Assembly: GCA_024636975.1 (NCBI GenBank)
Contig: JAGXGA010000055.1
Coordinates: 1 to 64,000, forward strand
Reading direction: 5' to 3'
DNA: 64,000 bases
Source of the DNA: Mariniphaga sp.
GTDB taxonomy: Bacteria > Bacteroidota > Bacteroidia > Bacteroidales > Prolixibacteraceae
The notes under the pieces were generated by a model, which saw nothing but the letters and a program-made list of their open reading frames with translations, searched no databases and had not been told where the DNA came from. Both the position numbers and the translations under genes were made by a program. Shown here piece by piece: positions 19,560-29,006 of this stretch. Position 1 is the first letter of the stretch. Each line of letters begins with the position of its first letter.

Positions 19560-20483
19560 ATGAAAAGACGGAATTTCCTAAAGAACACGGCAGCAGGCGG
19601 AATTGCTTTAACCGGACTTGGAAGCATGATGGGAGCCTCTGCGTCTGAATCAGTTTCTTCCGACGCCAAAGAATTCAGGTTAAATTATGCACCTCATTTT
19701 GGAATGTTTAGTCACAGTGCCGGAGAAGACCTGATTGACCAGCTAAAATTTATGGCCGATCAGGGATTTACTGCCTTTGAAGATAATGGATTAGCAGGTC
19801 GTGAAACTGCAACCCAGAATAAGATTGGAGAAACACTCGAAAAACTTGGAATGACAATGGGGGTATTTGTTGTTCCAAAAGGAGGGAATATGGCCAACAC
19901 GCTTGCTTCAGGTAAAAAAGAACACCTTGATATTTTTCTGGATGGTTGCCGCAGATCGGTTGAGGTTGCCAAACGAGTGAATGCCAAATGGATGACTGTA
20001 GTTCCGGGTGCATTTGAACGTAACTTACCCATCGGGATTCAGGATGCCAATGTTATTGAAGCATTACGCCGGGGAGCCGAAATTTTTGAACCTCACGAAC
20101 TTACTATGGTACTGGAACCGCTTTCAGATTCCCCTGATTTGTATTTGCAAACATCAGATCAAACCTATATGATTTGTAAAGCGGTAAACAGTCCGGCCTG
20201 TAAAATTCTTTACGACATTTACCACATGCAAAAAACCGAAGGACATCTGATTCGCAATATAGAATTGACCTGGAATGAAATTGCTTATTTCCAGGTGGGA
20301 GATAACCCCGGCCGGAAAGAACCTACAACTGGTGAGATAAATTATAAAAATGTGTTTAAATACATTTACGATAAAGGGTTTAAAGGAGTAGTAGGTATGG
20401 AACATGGAAACGCAATGCCTGGGGCTGAAGGCGAAAAAAGACTGATAGAAGCCTATCGCGAAGTGGATTCTTTTGATGTTTAA
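19560..20483 (+). CDS. Hydroxypyruvate isomerase-like TIM-barrel protein, Tat-exported paralogue
   Basis: A 307-residue tandem paralogue of the preceding gene with its own Tat signal (KRRNFLKNT). It retains VLEPLSDSPD, YDIYHMQ and GDNPGRKEPTTGEINY. The His of AFHIGDN is replaced by Gln (AYFQVGDNPG), and E. coli Hyi also has Gln at this point as I remember it, so this copy may be closer to the classical isomerase and the 18607 copy the variant. Co-transcription with 18607 is likely (26-bp gap). Confidence 0.85.
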   Translation: MKRRNFLKNTAAGGIALTGLGSMMGASASESVSSDAKEFRLNYAPHFGMFSHSAGEDLIDQLKFMADQGFTAFEDNGLAGRETATQNKIGETLEKLGMTMGVFVVPKGGNMANTLASGKKEHLDIFLDGCRRSVEVAKRVNAKWMTVVPGAFERNLPIGIQDANVIEALRRGAEIFEPHELTMVLEPLSDSPDLYLQTSDQTYMICKAVNSPACKILYDIYHMQKTEGHLIRNIELTWNEIAYFQVGDNPGRKEPTTGEINYKNVFKYIYDKGFKGVVGMEHGNAMPGAEGEKRLIEAYREVDSFDV

Positions 20484-20559
20484 GTGAATTAATTAAGAAT
20501 TAATCGGGCAGGTAGCTTTGAAACCATCATGCCTGCACCTGCATAAAAAGCAAAAAAAG

Positions 20560-20582
20560 GGAAGGATTTATACTCCTTCCCC
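20560..20582. terminator. Hairpin after the TIM-barrel pair
   Basis: GGGAAGGA / TCCTTCCC forms a perfect 8-bp stem with a 7-nt loop. It is preceded on the plus strand by GCAAAAAAA, which becomes a U-tract only on the minus strand, so as a plus-strand terminator it is incomplete. Confidence 0.45.
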
Positions 20583-20772
20583 CCGATGTAAAGGTTAACT
20601 TCTTCAAAAACAGTGAGAGAGAATTGCACTAAAAATATTATTAGTCTAACAAACTGTACCTCAAAGATAGAAGTTGCATTACACCATCAATATTCAAAAT
20701 GTAAATTTCTATATTCAATTCATAAAAATTCGTAACTTAAACCCAAAATTCCAGCATGTAAACTGAACCAAA

Positions 20773-21963
20773 ATGCTTGAAGATTTAATTGTATACACGC
20801 CAATGTATGTTACTTTCATTTGGGGAGTAATTTTGTTATTTACCAAATATGAAAATAACAGGGCAAAATTCTTCCTTGGTATCTTCATGTTCGCTGCTTT
20901 TCTCCTTTATCTTTCCCATGCAGTGTTTTTTAATCATAACACCTCTGTTTATACAAGTTTCGATCCTATTTATATTTTTGCTGCATTATGTGTTTATCCA
21001 CTTTACTTCTGGTATATAAAACTCTTAACAGTTGAAACATCCATCCGATTGTACAATTTGCGCATGCTTATTCCTGCGATTGTTTTATCACTTACTTCGT
21101 TCATCTTTTATCAGATAATGAGTGAGGAGGAAATTACTGATTATGTGTATGGTTTTCTTTTGGGCCATAAGGAAGTCTTGTCCGATACACCTGTTGTTCA
21201 GTTGCAGAAAATAAATTATACCATAGTAAGAATTGTTTTTGGGCTTCAGGTTATTGTGTTTTTTATTTACGGAAAAAAACTGATTTCCAATTACAACACT
21301 AAAATAGCTAATTTCTATTCCAACCTGGAAAGCAAAAGTCTTTTATGGGTAAAATTTTTCTTTTACTCTTTAATCATAACTGCTGTAATGAGTACGGTAT
21401 TTAATATTATAGGCCGCAGTGCATTTGCAGAATCAAACCTCCTACTTCTGATACCCTCTGCTATTTTTAGTATTCTAATGTTTTTCATCGGGCAGATTGG
21501 TTCAATGCAAAATCATACCGTTACCGATCTGGAGCGCGATAGCCTAAGCCACCAGGCAGCAGGAACCAGAAAATATTCCAATGAACAACTTGCCAATAAA
21601 TTAACTGATTTATTTACTGAAAAAAACATTTACAAAAACCCTGAATTGAAAATTACAGATGTTTCCCAGCTTTTAGGCACGAATCGTACTTATGTATCGG
21701 AATTAATCAATTCCGATTTCGCATGTTCGTTTGTAGAATTTGTAAACCGATACCGGTTCAATGAAGCAAAAAGATTACTTAATGATGTTGAACCTGAAGT
21801 TTTCACTCTCAACGATATTTCAGAACATGCCGGTTTTGGCAGCCTGGGAACTTTCATTCGTGTTTTCAGACAATTTGAAGGAGTAACCCCTGGTAAATAC
21901 CGGGAGACCTTAAATGTACAACGTACTTATGAATCAAAATCGTCAGCTAAAGCAGAAATTTGA
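20773..21963 (+). CDS. AraC-family regulator with membrane-embedded N-terminus
   Basis: A 396-residue protein. Residues 1-245 contain seven probable transmembrane segments (about 8-25, 33-52, 62-82, 92-112, 145-165, 190-212, 218-240), and residues 270-385 form an AraC-type double helix-turn-helix DNA-binding domain, with KITDVSQLLGTNRTYVSEL as first helix pair and FTLNDISEHAGFGSLGTFIRVF as second. Such 7TM-AraC proteins are common in Bacteroidota and presumably sense an envelope or lipophilic signal. Its position right after the sugar-oxidoreductase cluster makes it the best candidate regulator of that cluster. Confidence 0.88.
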   Translation: MLEDLIVYTPMYVTFIWGVILLFTKYENNRAKFFLGIFMFAAFLLYLSHAVFFNHNTSVYTSFDPIYIFAALCVYPLYFWYIKLLTVETSIRLYNLRMLIPAIVLSLTSFIFYQIMSEEEITDYVYGFLLGHKEVLSDTPVVQLQKINYTIVRIVFGLQVIVFFIYGKKLISNYNTKIANFYSNLESKSLLWVKFFFYSLIITAVMSTVFNIIGRSAFAESNLLLLIPSAIFSILMFFIGQIGSMQNHTVTDLERDSLSHQAAGTRKYSNEQLANKLTDLFTEKNIYKNPELKITDVSQLLGTNRTYVSELINSDFACSFVEFVNRYRFNEAKRLLNDVEPEVFTLNDISEHAGFGSLGTFIRVFRQFEGVTPGKYRETLNVQRTYESKSSAKAEI

Positions 21964-22018
21964 TTTCTGATTTCATTATGAAGCAGAAAAACCTCATTTT
22001 CCAATCTTACCTTCGATA

Positions 22019-24784
22019 CTATCCGGTTGTTCCCATTGCATTGGCAATGGCATTAATACTGTGAAGCAAACTGTTAAGCAGTTGTTCCTGCTTCTTATTA
22101 TTACCTGTTTTTTGAGCATTACGCCACTGGCGGAGAAGATTTACCTGCTGCCGGTGAAGCGGTAAAAGAGCTTCCGCCCTCAGTTGGGTCGAGAAATAAT
22201 GATTCCGTCTTCTTTCTTTAATTGGTCTTCCCAGCAGGCCGGACATAGTAGTTCTGGTGAGTTCCAGTTCCTCAAGCAATAAACCCAGTATCTCCACCCT
22301 CACCTTTTTGTCATCCACGAGCCCGGCATAAAGTTTCATAATGTTCTCATCAGTTGCTGCAAGACTGGTATCAATATTAGTCAGCACATAGCGCACGAAA
22401 TCATCGGATTTCACCAGACTTTTCAGCAACTGATATTCCTGAGGCTTATTCCCTGCAAGTTTTTTTAAGGTAGTGCCCACTCCATACCAGCTTGAAATGT
22501 GCATGCGTGATTGCGTCCAGCTAAATACCCAGGGGATAGCCCTTAAATCGGATAGCGTACGTTTACCTGTGCGGCGGGCAGGCCTGGAGCCTATTTTACT
22601 CATCTCAATAGCATCGATGGGTGTAGCCTGTGTGTAAAATTCAATAAACGACGGGTGGGTTGTCAGTTTTTTAAATGATTTATAGCTTTCCCGGGCCAGA
22701 TAGTCGAAAAGGCTGTTCTTTTGGGCATTGTCACCTGATGGGCTTAACCTGTTCAGTAAGGTCTGGCTCGTCAGTCCTGCCAACAGCAGTTCCATATTGT
22801 AAGCTGCATTCACTTTATTGGCATATTTTCGCTCAATTGTTTCCCCCTGTTCTGTCATTCGGATCAGCCCGTTCATAGTAGCTACCGGAAGCGACCTGAT
22901 GAACCAGTGGGTTGGACCGGCTCCACGACTAATGGTTCCACCCTTGCCATGAAAAAACCGCAATTGCACACCATGTTTTTGGGCTACTTCCGTAAGCTTT
23001 ACCTGCGCATCGTGTAAATACCATGTGCTGGCCAAAATACCTCCGTCTTTATTGCTGTCGCTGTAACCGATCATCACATTCTGCACCGGAGATGGAAAGT
23101 TACGGCATTGCCTTATGTATTCAAGGCTGTTCCTTGTTGCCTGATTGCTCAGAAATTCATCAAGGATTTTTGGACTCTTCTTTAAATCCTCAATGGTTTC
23201 AAACAGCGGAACCACCGGTAATGGGCAAACAAGCCCGTTGGATGTAAAATGCGATAGCCCTGCTTCGCGAACAAAAAGATAAACAGTAAACAAATCGCAG
23301 GCATTCCGGGTCATGCTTACAATGAGCGAACCCAATGAACGTTCAGAAAAATTACGGATATGCTTTTCGAGTACACCAAAGGTTCTGACCACCTCTTTTG
23401 CCTTTTCCGATTCAAGCAAATCGGTTCTGCTTATAAACGGCCGGTTATGCTTGAGTTCATCCAGTACAAACTGCTCATATTCCTTCCTGTTCCCCGAAAT
23501 TGCTTTGTATTTAGCGGGCAGGCTGGTTTTAATAATATCAAGCAGGGAAGTTTCATAATGCTTGCTATTTTGCCTGATATCAAGATGTGCCAGGTGAAAG
23601 CCAAAAACTTTTAAATGGCGTAAAACCTTTTGCACATCGTATACAGCAAGTGAATGAGCGCCCATTTTAACCAGGGCATTTTTCAGGAAAAGCAGATCAG
23701 CTTCGGGTTCGGTAGAATTTTTATAGGTAGAGGAGGTATCGTATAGTTCAATCCCACCGGCTGCATTTTCATGAATAGGAAGCTTTTTAATAATAAGCTG
23801 AAGGTATGACTTGAATGGTTCACGGGAAGTTTTGCCGGAATCAACATTCACTTCAGTCTGCAATTGTTTCATACGTTGGGTGAAGCCTGGAGCCAGACAT
23901 TCATGATCGCAGTATATGCTTAGTTTATCAGAGAGTTCATCAAGCATCGCTTTGAGAAGCTGAAAAGCATGTAGTCTGAATTTTTCCAGTGTTCTCTCAG
24001 TTACATCTGAGGTCACCAGGGGATGGCCATCGCGATCACCACCTACCCAATTCCCAAAAGTAATTGTGGGAAATTTGGCAGTATCATCTATCCATTTGGG
24101 ATCAAAACCTGTTTTTTCCCATGCCTGCTTAAGCCTGAAATCAAGGTAGTGAAGCATTTCAGGAAAAACTTTGTAAAAGTAATACAACACATTTTCAAGT
24201 TCCGATTCCACAGCTGGTTTCTCAACAAATATTTCTCCTATAAACCAAAGCTTGTGTAAGATTTGCTTAATATCGTGCCTTATCTCATCCTGCTCAAAGC
24301 TGGTGTACATTGAATTTTCGCGTTTGACCAACAGCAGGTATAATTGCCGGTAAAGAGCCAGCACCACAGGCCGTTTAGCCTCGGTGGGATGCGCTGTAAG
24401 CACCGGTTCAGCATGAATCAGGTGCAGGTTTTCGGCCAGATCTTCTTCGGTAAACCCCTTTTTCTTAAGGCTTTTAAAAACATCCCCCCACATCCCGCTA
24501 ACATTTTCCAGTCCCCCTTTTTCCTGCCTTGCCCTGCGGTTCTGCACTGCTCCATTTACTTCAGCAAGATTAAGCAATTGAAAACTTATAGAAAAAAGGT
24601 GCAATAAACTTTCCGTGTTCTGACTGTTGAAAACAGGTTCTTTTTCCGAGATCCAGGGCATCATTTCAGCAAGTTCCGAACGGTTGTTTTCATGCAAAAC
24701 TTCAGAAAAACATTTTAATAAAAACTCCAGATCGGTGTATGGCTTTCCAATCCGCTCTTTTACTTCAACAAGAAGTTGTTCCAT
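22019..24784 (-). CDS. ppc: Phosphoenolpyruvate carboxylase
   Basis: A 921-residue enzyme that carboxylates PEP to oxaloacetate, an anaplerotic step. Catalytic landmarks are intact: AHPTEA with H132, GNWVGGDRDGHP, GYSDSNKDGG, the PEP-binding loop FHGKGGTISRGAGP, RPARRTGKRTL, and the C-terminal NAMGTTG (family form NTG). The length is typical. The start at 24784 leaves the expected short N-terminal helix before the TAHPTE region. No operon partner; the divergent neighbour is the universal stress protein gene. Confidence 0.96.
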   Translation of the reverse strand: MEQLLVEVKERIGKPYTDLEFLLKCFSEVLHENNRSELAEMMPWISEKEPVFNSQNTESLLHLFSISFQLLNLAEVNGAVQNRRARQEKGGLENVSGMWGDVFKSLKKKGFTEEDLAENLHLIHAEPVLTAHPTEAKRPVVLALYRQLYLLLVKRENSMYTSFEQDEIRHDIKQILHKLWFIGEIFVEKPAVESELENVLYYFYKVFPEMLHYLDFRLKQAWEKTGFDPKWIDDTAKFPTITFGNWVGGDRDGHPLVTSDVTERTLEKFRLHAFQLLKAMLDELSDKLSIYCDHECLAPGFTQRMKQLQTEVNVDSGKTSREPFKSYLQLIIKKLPIHENAAGGIELYDTSSTYKNSTEPEADLLFLKNALVKMGAHSLAVYDVQKVLRHLKVFGFHLAHLDIRQNSKHYETSLLDIIKTSLPAKYKAISGNRKEYEQFVLDELKHNRPFISRTDLLESEKAKEVVRTFGVLEKHIRNFSERSLGSLIVSMTRNACDLFTVYLFVREAGLSHFTSNGLVCPLPVVPLFETIEDLKKSPKILDEFLSNQATRNSLEYIRQCRNFPSPVQNVMIGYSDSNKDGGILASTWYLHDAQVKLTEVAQKHGVQLRFFHGKGGTISRGAGPTHWFIRSLPVATMNGLIRMTEQGETIERKYANKVNAAYNMELLLAGLTSQTLLNRLSPSGDNAQKNSLFDYLARESYKSFKKLTTHPSFIEFYTQATPIDAIEMSKIGSRPARRTGKRTLSDLRAIPWVFSWTQSRMHISSWYGVGTTLKKLAGNKPQEYQLLKSLVKSDDFVRYVLTNIDTSLAATDENIMKLYAGLVDDKKVRVEILGLLLEELELTRTTMSGLLGRPIKERRRNHYFSTQLRAEALLPLHRQQVNLLRQWRNAQKTGNNKKQEQLLNSLLHSINAIANAMGTTG

Positions 24785-24935
24785 GATAATGCTTTTTGAA
24801 CTTAATAATTCATAGGAAGTTTGATAAAACTTTAAAAAGAACAGGACTTTAGATGTTATTGTTTATTTTCAGTGACAAATTCAACTTTTGTTACTATTTT
24901 CTTGTTAAACTTTTACTCAAAAAAGTTGTTCAATA

Positions 24936-25871
24936 ATGAAACTGAGGAGGATGAAAAAAAACATTCAAAAAATACTAATACCTGTCGACTTTAAGGATCC
25001 TTCCATTAAAGCAGTGCATTATGCAGGTAATCTTGCTAAAAAAACAGAAGCTGAGTTAACTTTACTTTATGTTATTGATGCCCCGGGCCTTCTCGACCAG
25101 TTCTTTCAATCGACCGATCACCTGGTGAAAATTACAGAGCAGGCAAAGGAAAAATTAATTGAGATAGCTGGGCAAGTAAAAAAAGAAATTCCCGGAATTG
25201 AAATTTCAACACTGGTTGAGATGGGAAAACCCTATGGGAAAATACTGGAAGTTGCGGGCGCAATAAATGCGCAAATGATTATTTTAGGTGAAAACCATCA
25301 GGGGGGCGATCCTGAAGATGAACTTGGGACAACCGTTTACCATGTCACATTAAAATCGCCCATACCGGTATTAACCTTCAAGGGAGATACCAGCAAAATG
25401 AAGGATAAAATTGTTGTACCGCTTGATCTGACAAAAGAAACGCGCGAACAATTATCGGCGGCTTTATTTTATGGTCTGGAATATGGGGCAAAAATTTATT
25501 TGGTGTCAGTTCTGGTAGGAGGAATTGAAAAAAAGGAAAGCCGTATCTGGAAGAAACTTCAGGAAGCAAAAGAAATGCTGGGAATAAATGGAGTGGAATC
25601 TAAAATGAAAGTATTCGACAGGTCAGATGTGCCGCCCTTTCGACGTGTATTGGAATACACAAAAAAAGTTGATGCCGGAATGATTTTGTTAATGACACAC
25701 CAGGAAGGTTATACTTACGATAACTATATAGGAGCTTTTGCCCATCACATCATGAACCTCTCGGATGTGTCGGTTCTAAGTATGACCTCAATATCAACAA
25801 GCCTTGATTTTTCCCAATTCCTTAAAGCACTTGTTGATCCCATGGGTTTAATAATTAATAAAGATAGATAA
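24936..25871 (+). CDS. Two-domain universal stress protein
   Basis: A 311-residue protein with two tandem UspA domains (about residues 6-148 and 152-290). The first has the beginning KILIPVDFKDPSIKAVHYA and ends with a degenerate nucleotide loop (ILGENHQGGDPEDELG). The start is either 24936 (MKLRRMKK) or the Met at 24951; GAGGAGG immediately before the latter is too close to act as a normal ribosome-binding site there, so I keep the first. It lies 24 bp before the Mrp operon on the same strand, so it is probably co-transcribed and linked to cation or pH stress. Confidence 0.88.
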   Translation: MKLRRMKKNIQKILIPVDFKDPSIKAVHYAGNLAKKTEAELTLLYVIDAPGLLDQFFQSTDHLVKITEQAKEKLIEIAGQVKKEIPGIEISTLVEMGKPYGKILEVAGAINAQMIILGENHQGGDPEDELGTTVYHVTLKSPIPVLTFKGDTSKMKDKIVVPLDLTKETREQLSAALFYGLEYGAKIYLVSVLVGGIEKKESRIWKKLQEAKEMLGINGVESKMKVFDRSDVPPFRRVLEYTKKVDAGMILLMTHQEGYTYDNYIGAFAHHIMNLSDVSVLSMTSISTSLDFSQFLKALVDPMGLIINKDR

Positions 25872-25895
25872 GTAACAATAAGAAACCAGAAATAA

Positions 25896-28202
25896 ATGCT
25901 CCATCTGTTAATTGTAATTTTAATTTTTTCATTCGGTGTTTTTTTAATGCCAGGGAAAATGAAAAAATACAATGCCATTGTTCTTTCATTGGTGCAGGCA
26001 GGCGCTTTCCTATTCTTTCTGACTCGTGTACCCGACATAACAAATCTTACATTTGGCCATACATTAATTGAATGGATTCCACAACTGGGACTAAATATTG
26101 AGTTTGTACTCGATGGGCTGAGCATGGTATTTGCATTGCTGGTAACCGGCATCGGGGCATTGGTATTCTTATATGCCGGTGCCTATATGAAAAGCTACAC
26201 CGGCACCAACAAATTTTTCTTTTACCTTATGCTCTTCAGCGGAGCAATGCTGGGGTTGGTTTTGTCGGGCAATCTCATTCAGCTGTTTATTTTCTGGGAG
26301 CTTACCAGTGTGCTTTCATTCTTTCTTATAAGTTTCTTTCATGAAAAAGAATCGGCCAGAAAAGCTGCTTTACAGTCGTTTTACATTACCGGGCTTGGGG
26401 GACTGAGCCTGCTTGCAGGGATTATCTTACTGGGAAGTGTGGTTGACAGTTATTCGTTAACCGAATGGCTGGCAAATCCGCAAGCTATACAAGAAAGCAA
26501 ATTATATTTGCCTGGATTGTTGCTTATATTAACAGGTGTATTTACCAAATCGGTCCAGTTCCCGTTCCATTTCTGGTTGCCTGAAGCCATGCAGGCTCCG
26601 GCACCGGTTAGCTCATACCTTCATTCGGCAACGATGGTAAAAGCAGGGGTCTTTCTTTTAGCCCGGCTAAATCCTGTTTTGGGAGGCACACAGGAATGGA
26701 TCTATATCATCACCCTGATTGGTATACTGACCATGCTTACAGGATCGTATTTTGCCCTTACGCAAACCGATATAAAAGGGATTCTTGCCTATACTACTAT
26801 TAACGCTTTGGGGGTACTTGTTTTGCTGCTTGGTATCGGAACCCGGGAATCGATAATGGCAGCGATGCTTTTCCTTTTCATCCACGCCTTTTATAAAGCA
26901 ACTTTATTTATGATAGCAGGTCTCATTGAGAAAAAAACCGGCACCCGTGAAATTAACGAACTGGGAGGACTGGTTAAATACATGCCCGTTACTTTTGTTA
27001 TAGCCCTGCTTTCATTGCTTTCGATGGCAGGGCTCCCTCCCCTGCTTGGCTTTTTGGGAAAGGAACTGATTTATGAAGCTAAAATTCAATCACCCGGAAT
27101 TGCTTCTGTTGTATTAATTCTAGGCGTAACTTCCAATATTTTCATGGTGGCTATTTCGCTGTTCTTTGTCCGAAAAGTCTTTCTGGGAAAATACAAAACC
27201 ACAAACAAAGTCCCCAATGAAAAAGGTTTTGCTTTTCTTATAGGACCAGGAATTCTGGCGTTACTGAGCCTGTTGCTGGGTTTGTCGCCTTCCAACCTCG
27301 GAGATGCAGTTATAAAACCGGCAATAACTGCTGTTTCACTGGAAAATGTAGAAATAAAACTAAAACTTTGGCATGGGTTTAACCAGGTTTTCTTTATGAG
27401 TTTGTTCACCATAGTTGCAGGATCTTTCCTTTTTGTGGCTATGCTGAAAAGCAAAAAGTTGATGAATGCATGGAGGAAATTCAACAGCATTGTTTTTTCT
27501 ATTCAGTTCGAACAGGTATTTGCATGGATACTTGAGAAATTTGTAATGGTGTCGACCATGAAAGAAAAAGCAGTTCAGCATGGTTATCACCGGTATTACA
27601 TACTTACCATATTTGCATTTACCTCCATCTTGCTATGGGTGCAATTCTTTTATACGCAAACGCCTATGCAGGAAATAAATTTTACCTTAAAACCATTTTA
27701 TATATCAGGGCTTGCTGTTGTTATTATATTGGTTGCCCTGGCCAGTGCAGTGCTGCGTTCACGAATAGTAACCATTGTCGCCATGGGGGTTGCCGGATAT
27801 GGCATCGCTCTTATCTTCCTGTATTACAGTGCTATCGACCTGGCAATTACACAAATACTGGTTGAAACCCTGACCATAGTAATGTTCATGGCCATTTTAC
27901 AGCGCCTGCCACGATTTGCTGTTTTATCATCAAAAGCCACCCGTTTGCGCGATTTTTCCATTGCACTGGTTTTTGGAACCATAATGACATTTATTACTTT
28001 AAAAGCTATAAACGTAAACCTGAACCGCCCCATTTCCGATTTTTTCCTCGAGAACAGTTATACCCGGGCTTATGGCGAAAACGTTGTAAATGTGATTTTA
28101 GTCGATTTCAGGGCACTTGATACATTGGGTGAAGTTACTGTGCTAACCATTGCGGCTGTGGGTGTTTATTTATTGTTGTTGCCAAAAAAGAACAAATTAT
28201 GA
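25896..28202 (+). CDS. mnhA: Mrp Na+/H+ antiporter subunit A
   Basis: A 768-residue subunit of the multisubunit cation/proton antiporter. Residues 1-500 are NuoL-like with the conserved glutamate E135 in IFWELTSVLSF and the lysine-bearing helix VSSYLHSATMVKAGVF. Residues about 600-690 form an MbhD-like domain (ITQILVETLTIVMFM) and 690-768 an MbhE-like end (LDTLGEVTVLTIAAVGVYLL). This is the normal fused MrpA layout. Its stop overlaps the start of subunit B by four bases (ATGA at 28199-28202), so translation is coupled. Confidence 0.94.
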   Translation: MLHLLIVILIFSFGVFLMPGKMKKYNAIVLSLVQAGAFLFFLTRVPDITNLTFGHTLIEWIPQLGLNIEFVLDGLSMVFALLVTGIGALVFLYAGAYMKSYTGTNKFFFYLMLFSGAMLGLVLSGNLIQLFIFWELTSVLSFFLISFFHEKESARKAALQSFYITGLGGLSLLAGIILLGSVVDSYSLTEWLANPQAIQESKLYLPGLLLILTGVFTKSVQFPFHFWLPEAMQAPAPVSSYLHSATMVKAGVFLLARLNPVLGGTQEWIYIITLIGILTMLTGSYFALTQTDIKGILAYTTINALGVLVLLLGIGTRESIMAAMLFLFIHAFYKATLFMIAGLIEKKTGTREINELGGLVKYMPVTFVIALLSLLSMAGLPPLLGFLGKELIYEAKIQSPGIASVVLILGVTSNIFMVAISLFFVRKVFLGKYKTTNKVPNEKGFAFLIGPGILALLSLLLGLSPSNLGDAVIKPAITAVSLENVEIKLKLWHGFNQVFFMSLFTIVAGSFLFVAMLKSKKLMNAWRKFNSIVFSIQFEQVFAWILEKFVMVSTMKEKAVQHGYHRYYILTIFAFTSILLWVQFFYTQTPMQEINFTLKPFYISGLAVVIILVALASAVLRSRIVTIVAMGVAGYGIALIFLYYSAIDLAITQILVETLTIVMFMAILQRLPRFAVLSSKATRLRDFSIALVFGTIMTFITLKAINVNLNRPISDFFLENSYTRAYGENVVNVILVDFRALDTLGEVTVLTIAAVGVYLLLLPKKNKL

Positions 28203-28621
28203 ATTCAATCATATTGCAAATAGCAGCCAGATACCTGAAGTGGATACTCATTGTATTCGCTGTGCTCGCCCTTCTAAGGGGACATAATCATCCTGGAGGA
28301 GGATTTATTGGCGGACTGATGGCAGGACTTGCCATTGTTTACAGGAGTTTTGCTTATAATGCATTCCAGATAAAGGAAGAGTTGAAAGACCGGCCTGAAA
28401 GATATATTGCGTTAGGATTATCAGTCATATTGCTGAGCTTTGTGCCATCGCTAATTAAAAATGCAACACTGATGACTGGTTTATGGTTTACAATTCCCCT
28501 TCCATTTAATGAAGAATTAAAGCTTGGAACACCATTCCTGTTCGATATTGGTGTTTTCTTTACAGTAATAGGTGTAACCCTGATGTTTGTTTTTTCACTA
28601 ACGCAAAAGTCACAGCCATGA
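28199..28621 (+). CDS. mnhB: Mrp antiporter subunit B
   Basis: A 140-residue membrane protein of the MnhB family: four hydrophobic segments and the conserved RGHNHPGGGFIGGLMAG near residues 24-40, plus GTPFLFDIGVFFTVIG near 110-125. It starts inside the last codons of subunit A. A stand-alone B subunit means the A gene is not an A-B fusion. Confidence 0.92.
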   Translation: MNSIILQIAARYLKWILIVFAVLALLRGHNHPGGGFIGGLMAGLAIVYRSFAYNAFQIKEELKDRPERYIALGLSVILLSFVPSLIKNATLMTGLWFTIPLPFNEELKLGTPFLFDIGVFFTVIGVTLMFVFSLTQKSQP

Positions 28622-28659
28622 GTTTTTTAAATTTGAGTACCCTTAATGAATGTTAAGCC

Positions 28660-29004
28660 ATGGAAATTGTATTAGCAATAGTAGTTGGAGTTTTATATAC
28701 GGTAAGTGTTTATCTGATGCTCAGAAGAAGTATCCTGAAGTTTATAATCGGGTTGATTTTCATGAGCAACGCCACCAACCTGCTGGTTTTTCTTTCGGCA
28801 GGCCTGGTTCCGGGAAGCCCCGGTTTTATAAAACCTGAAGGAGTAGCAGCTGAAACCATGGCCGATCCTCTACCCCAGGCACTGGTGTTAACAGCCATTG
28901 TAATAGGGTTGGGTATCGTGGTATTTACATTGGCCTTGAAATATAAATTTTTTGAACTTACAGGAACCGACGATTTGGACCAGCTTAAACAAACTGATAG
29001 TTAA
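28660..29004 (+). CDS. mnhC: Mrp antiporter subunit C
   Basis: A 114-residue NuoK-like subunit with three membrane helices. The family motif GLIFMSNATNLLVF and the helix PLPQALVLTAIVIGLG are present. It follows subunit B after 38 bp, the only sizeable gap inside the operon, and precedes subunit D by two bases. Confidence 0.92.
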   Translation: MEIVLAIVVGVLYTVSVYLMLRRSILKFIIGLIFMSNATNLLVFLSAGLVPGSPGFIKPEGVAAETMADPLPQALVLTAIVIGLGIVVFTLALKYKFFELTGTDDLDQLKQTDS

Positions 29005-29006
29005 AT

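Noticed and set aside
20773-21963. Hybrid two-component or rhodopsin-like receptor
   Set aside because: The seven hydrophobic segments lack a retinal lysine context, and the C-terminus is a standard AraC DNA-binding domain without kinase or receiver parts.
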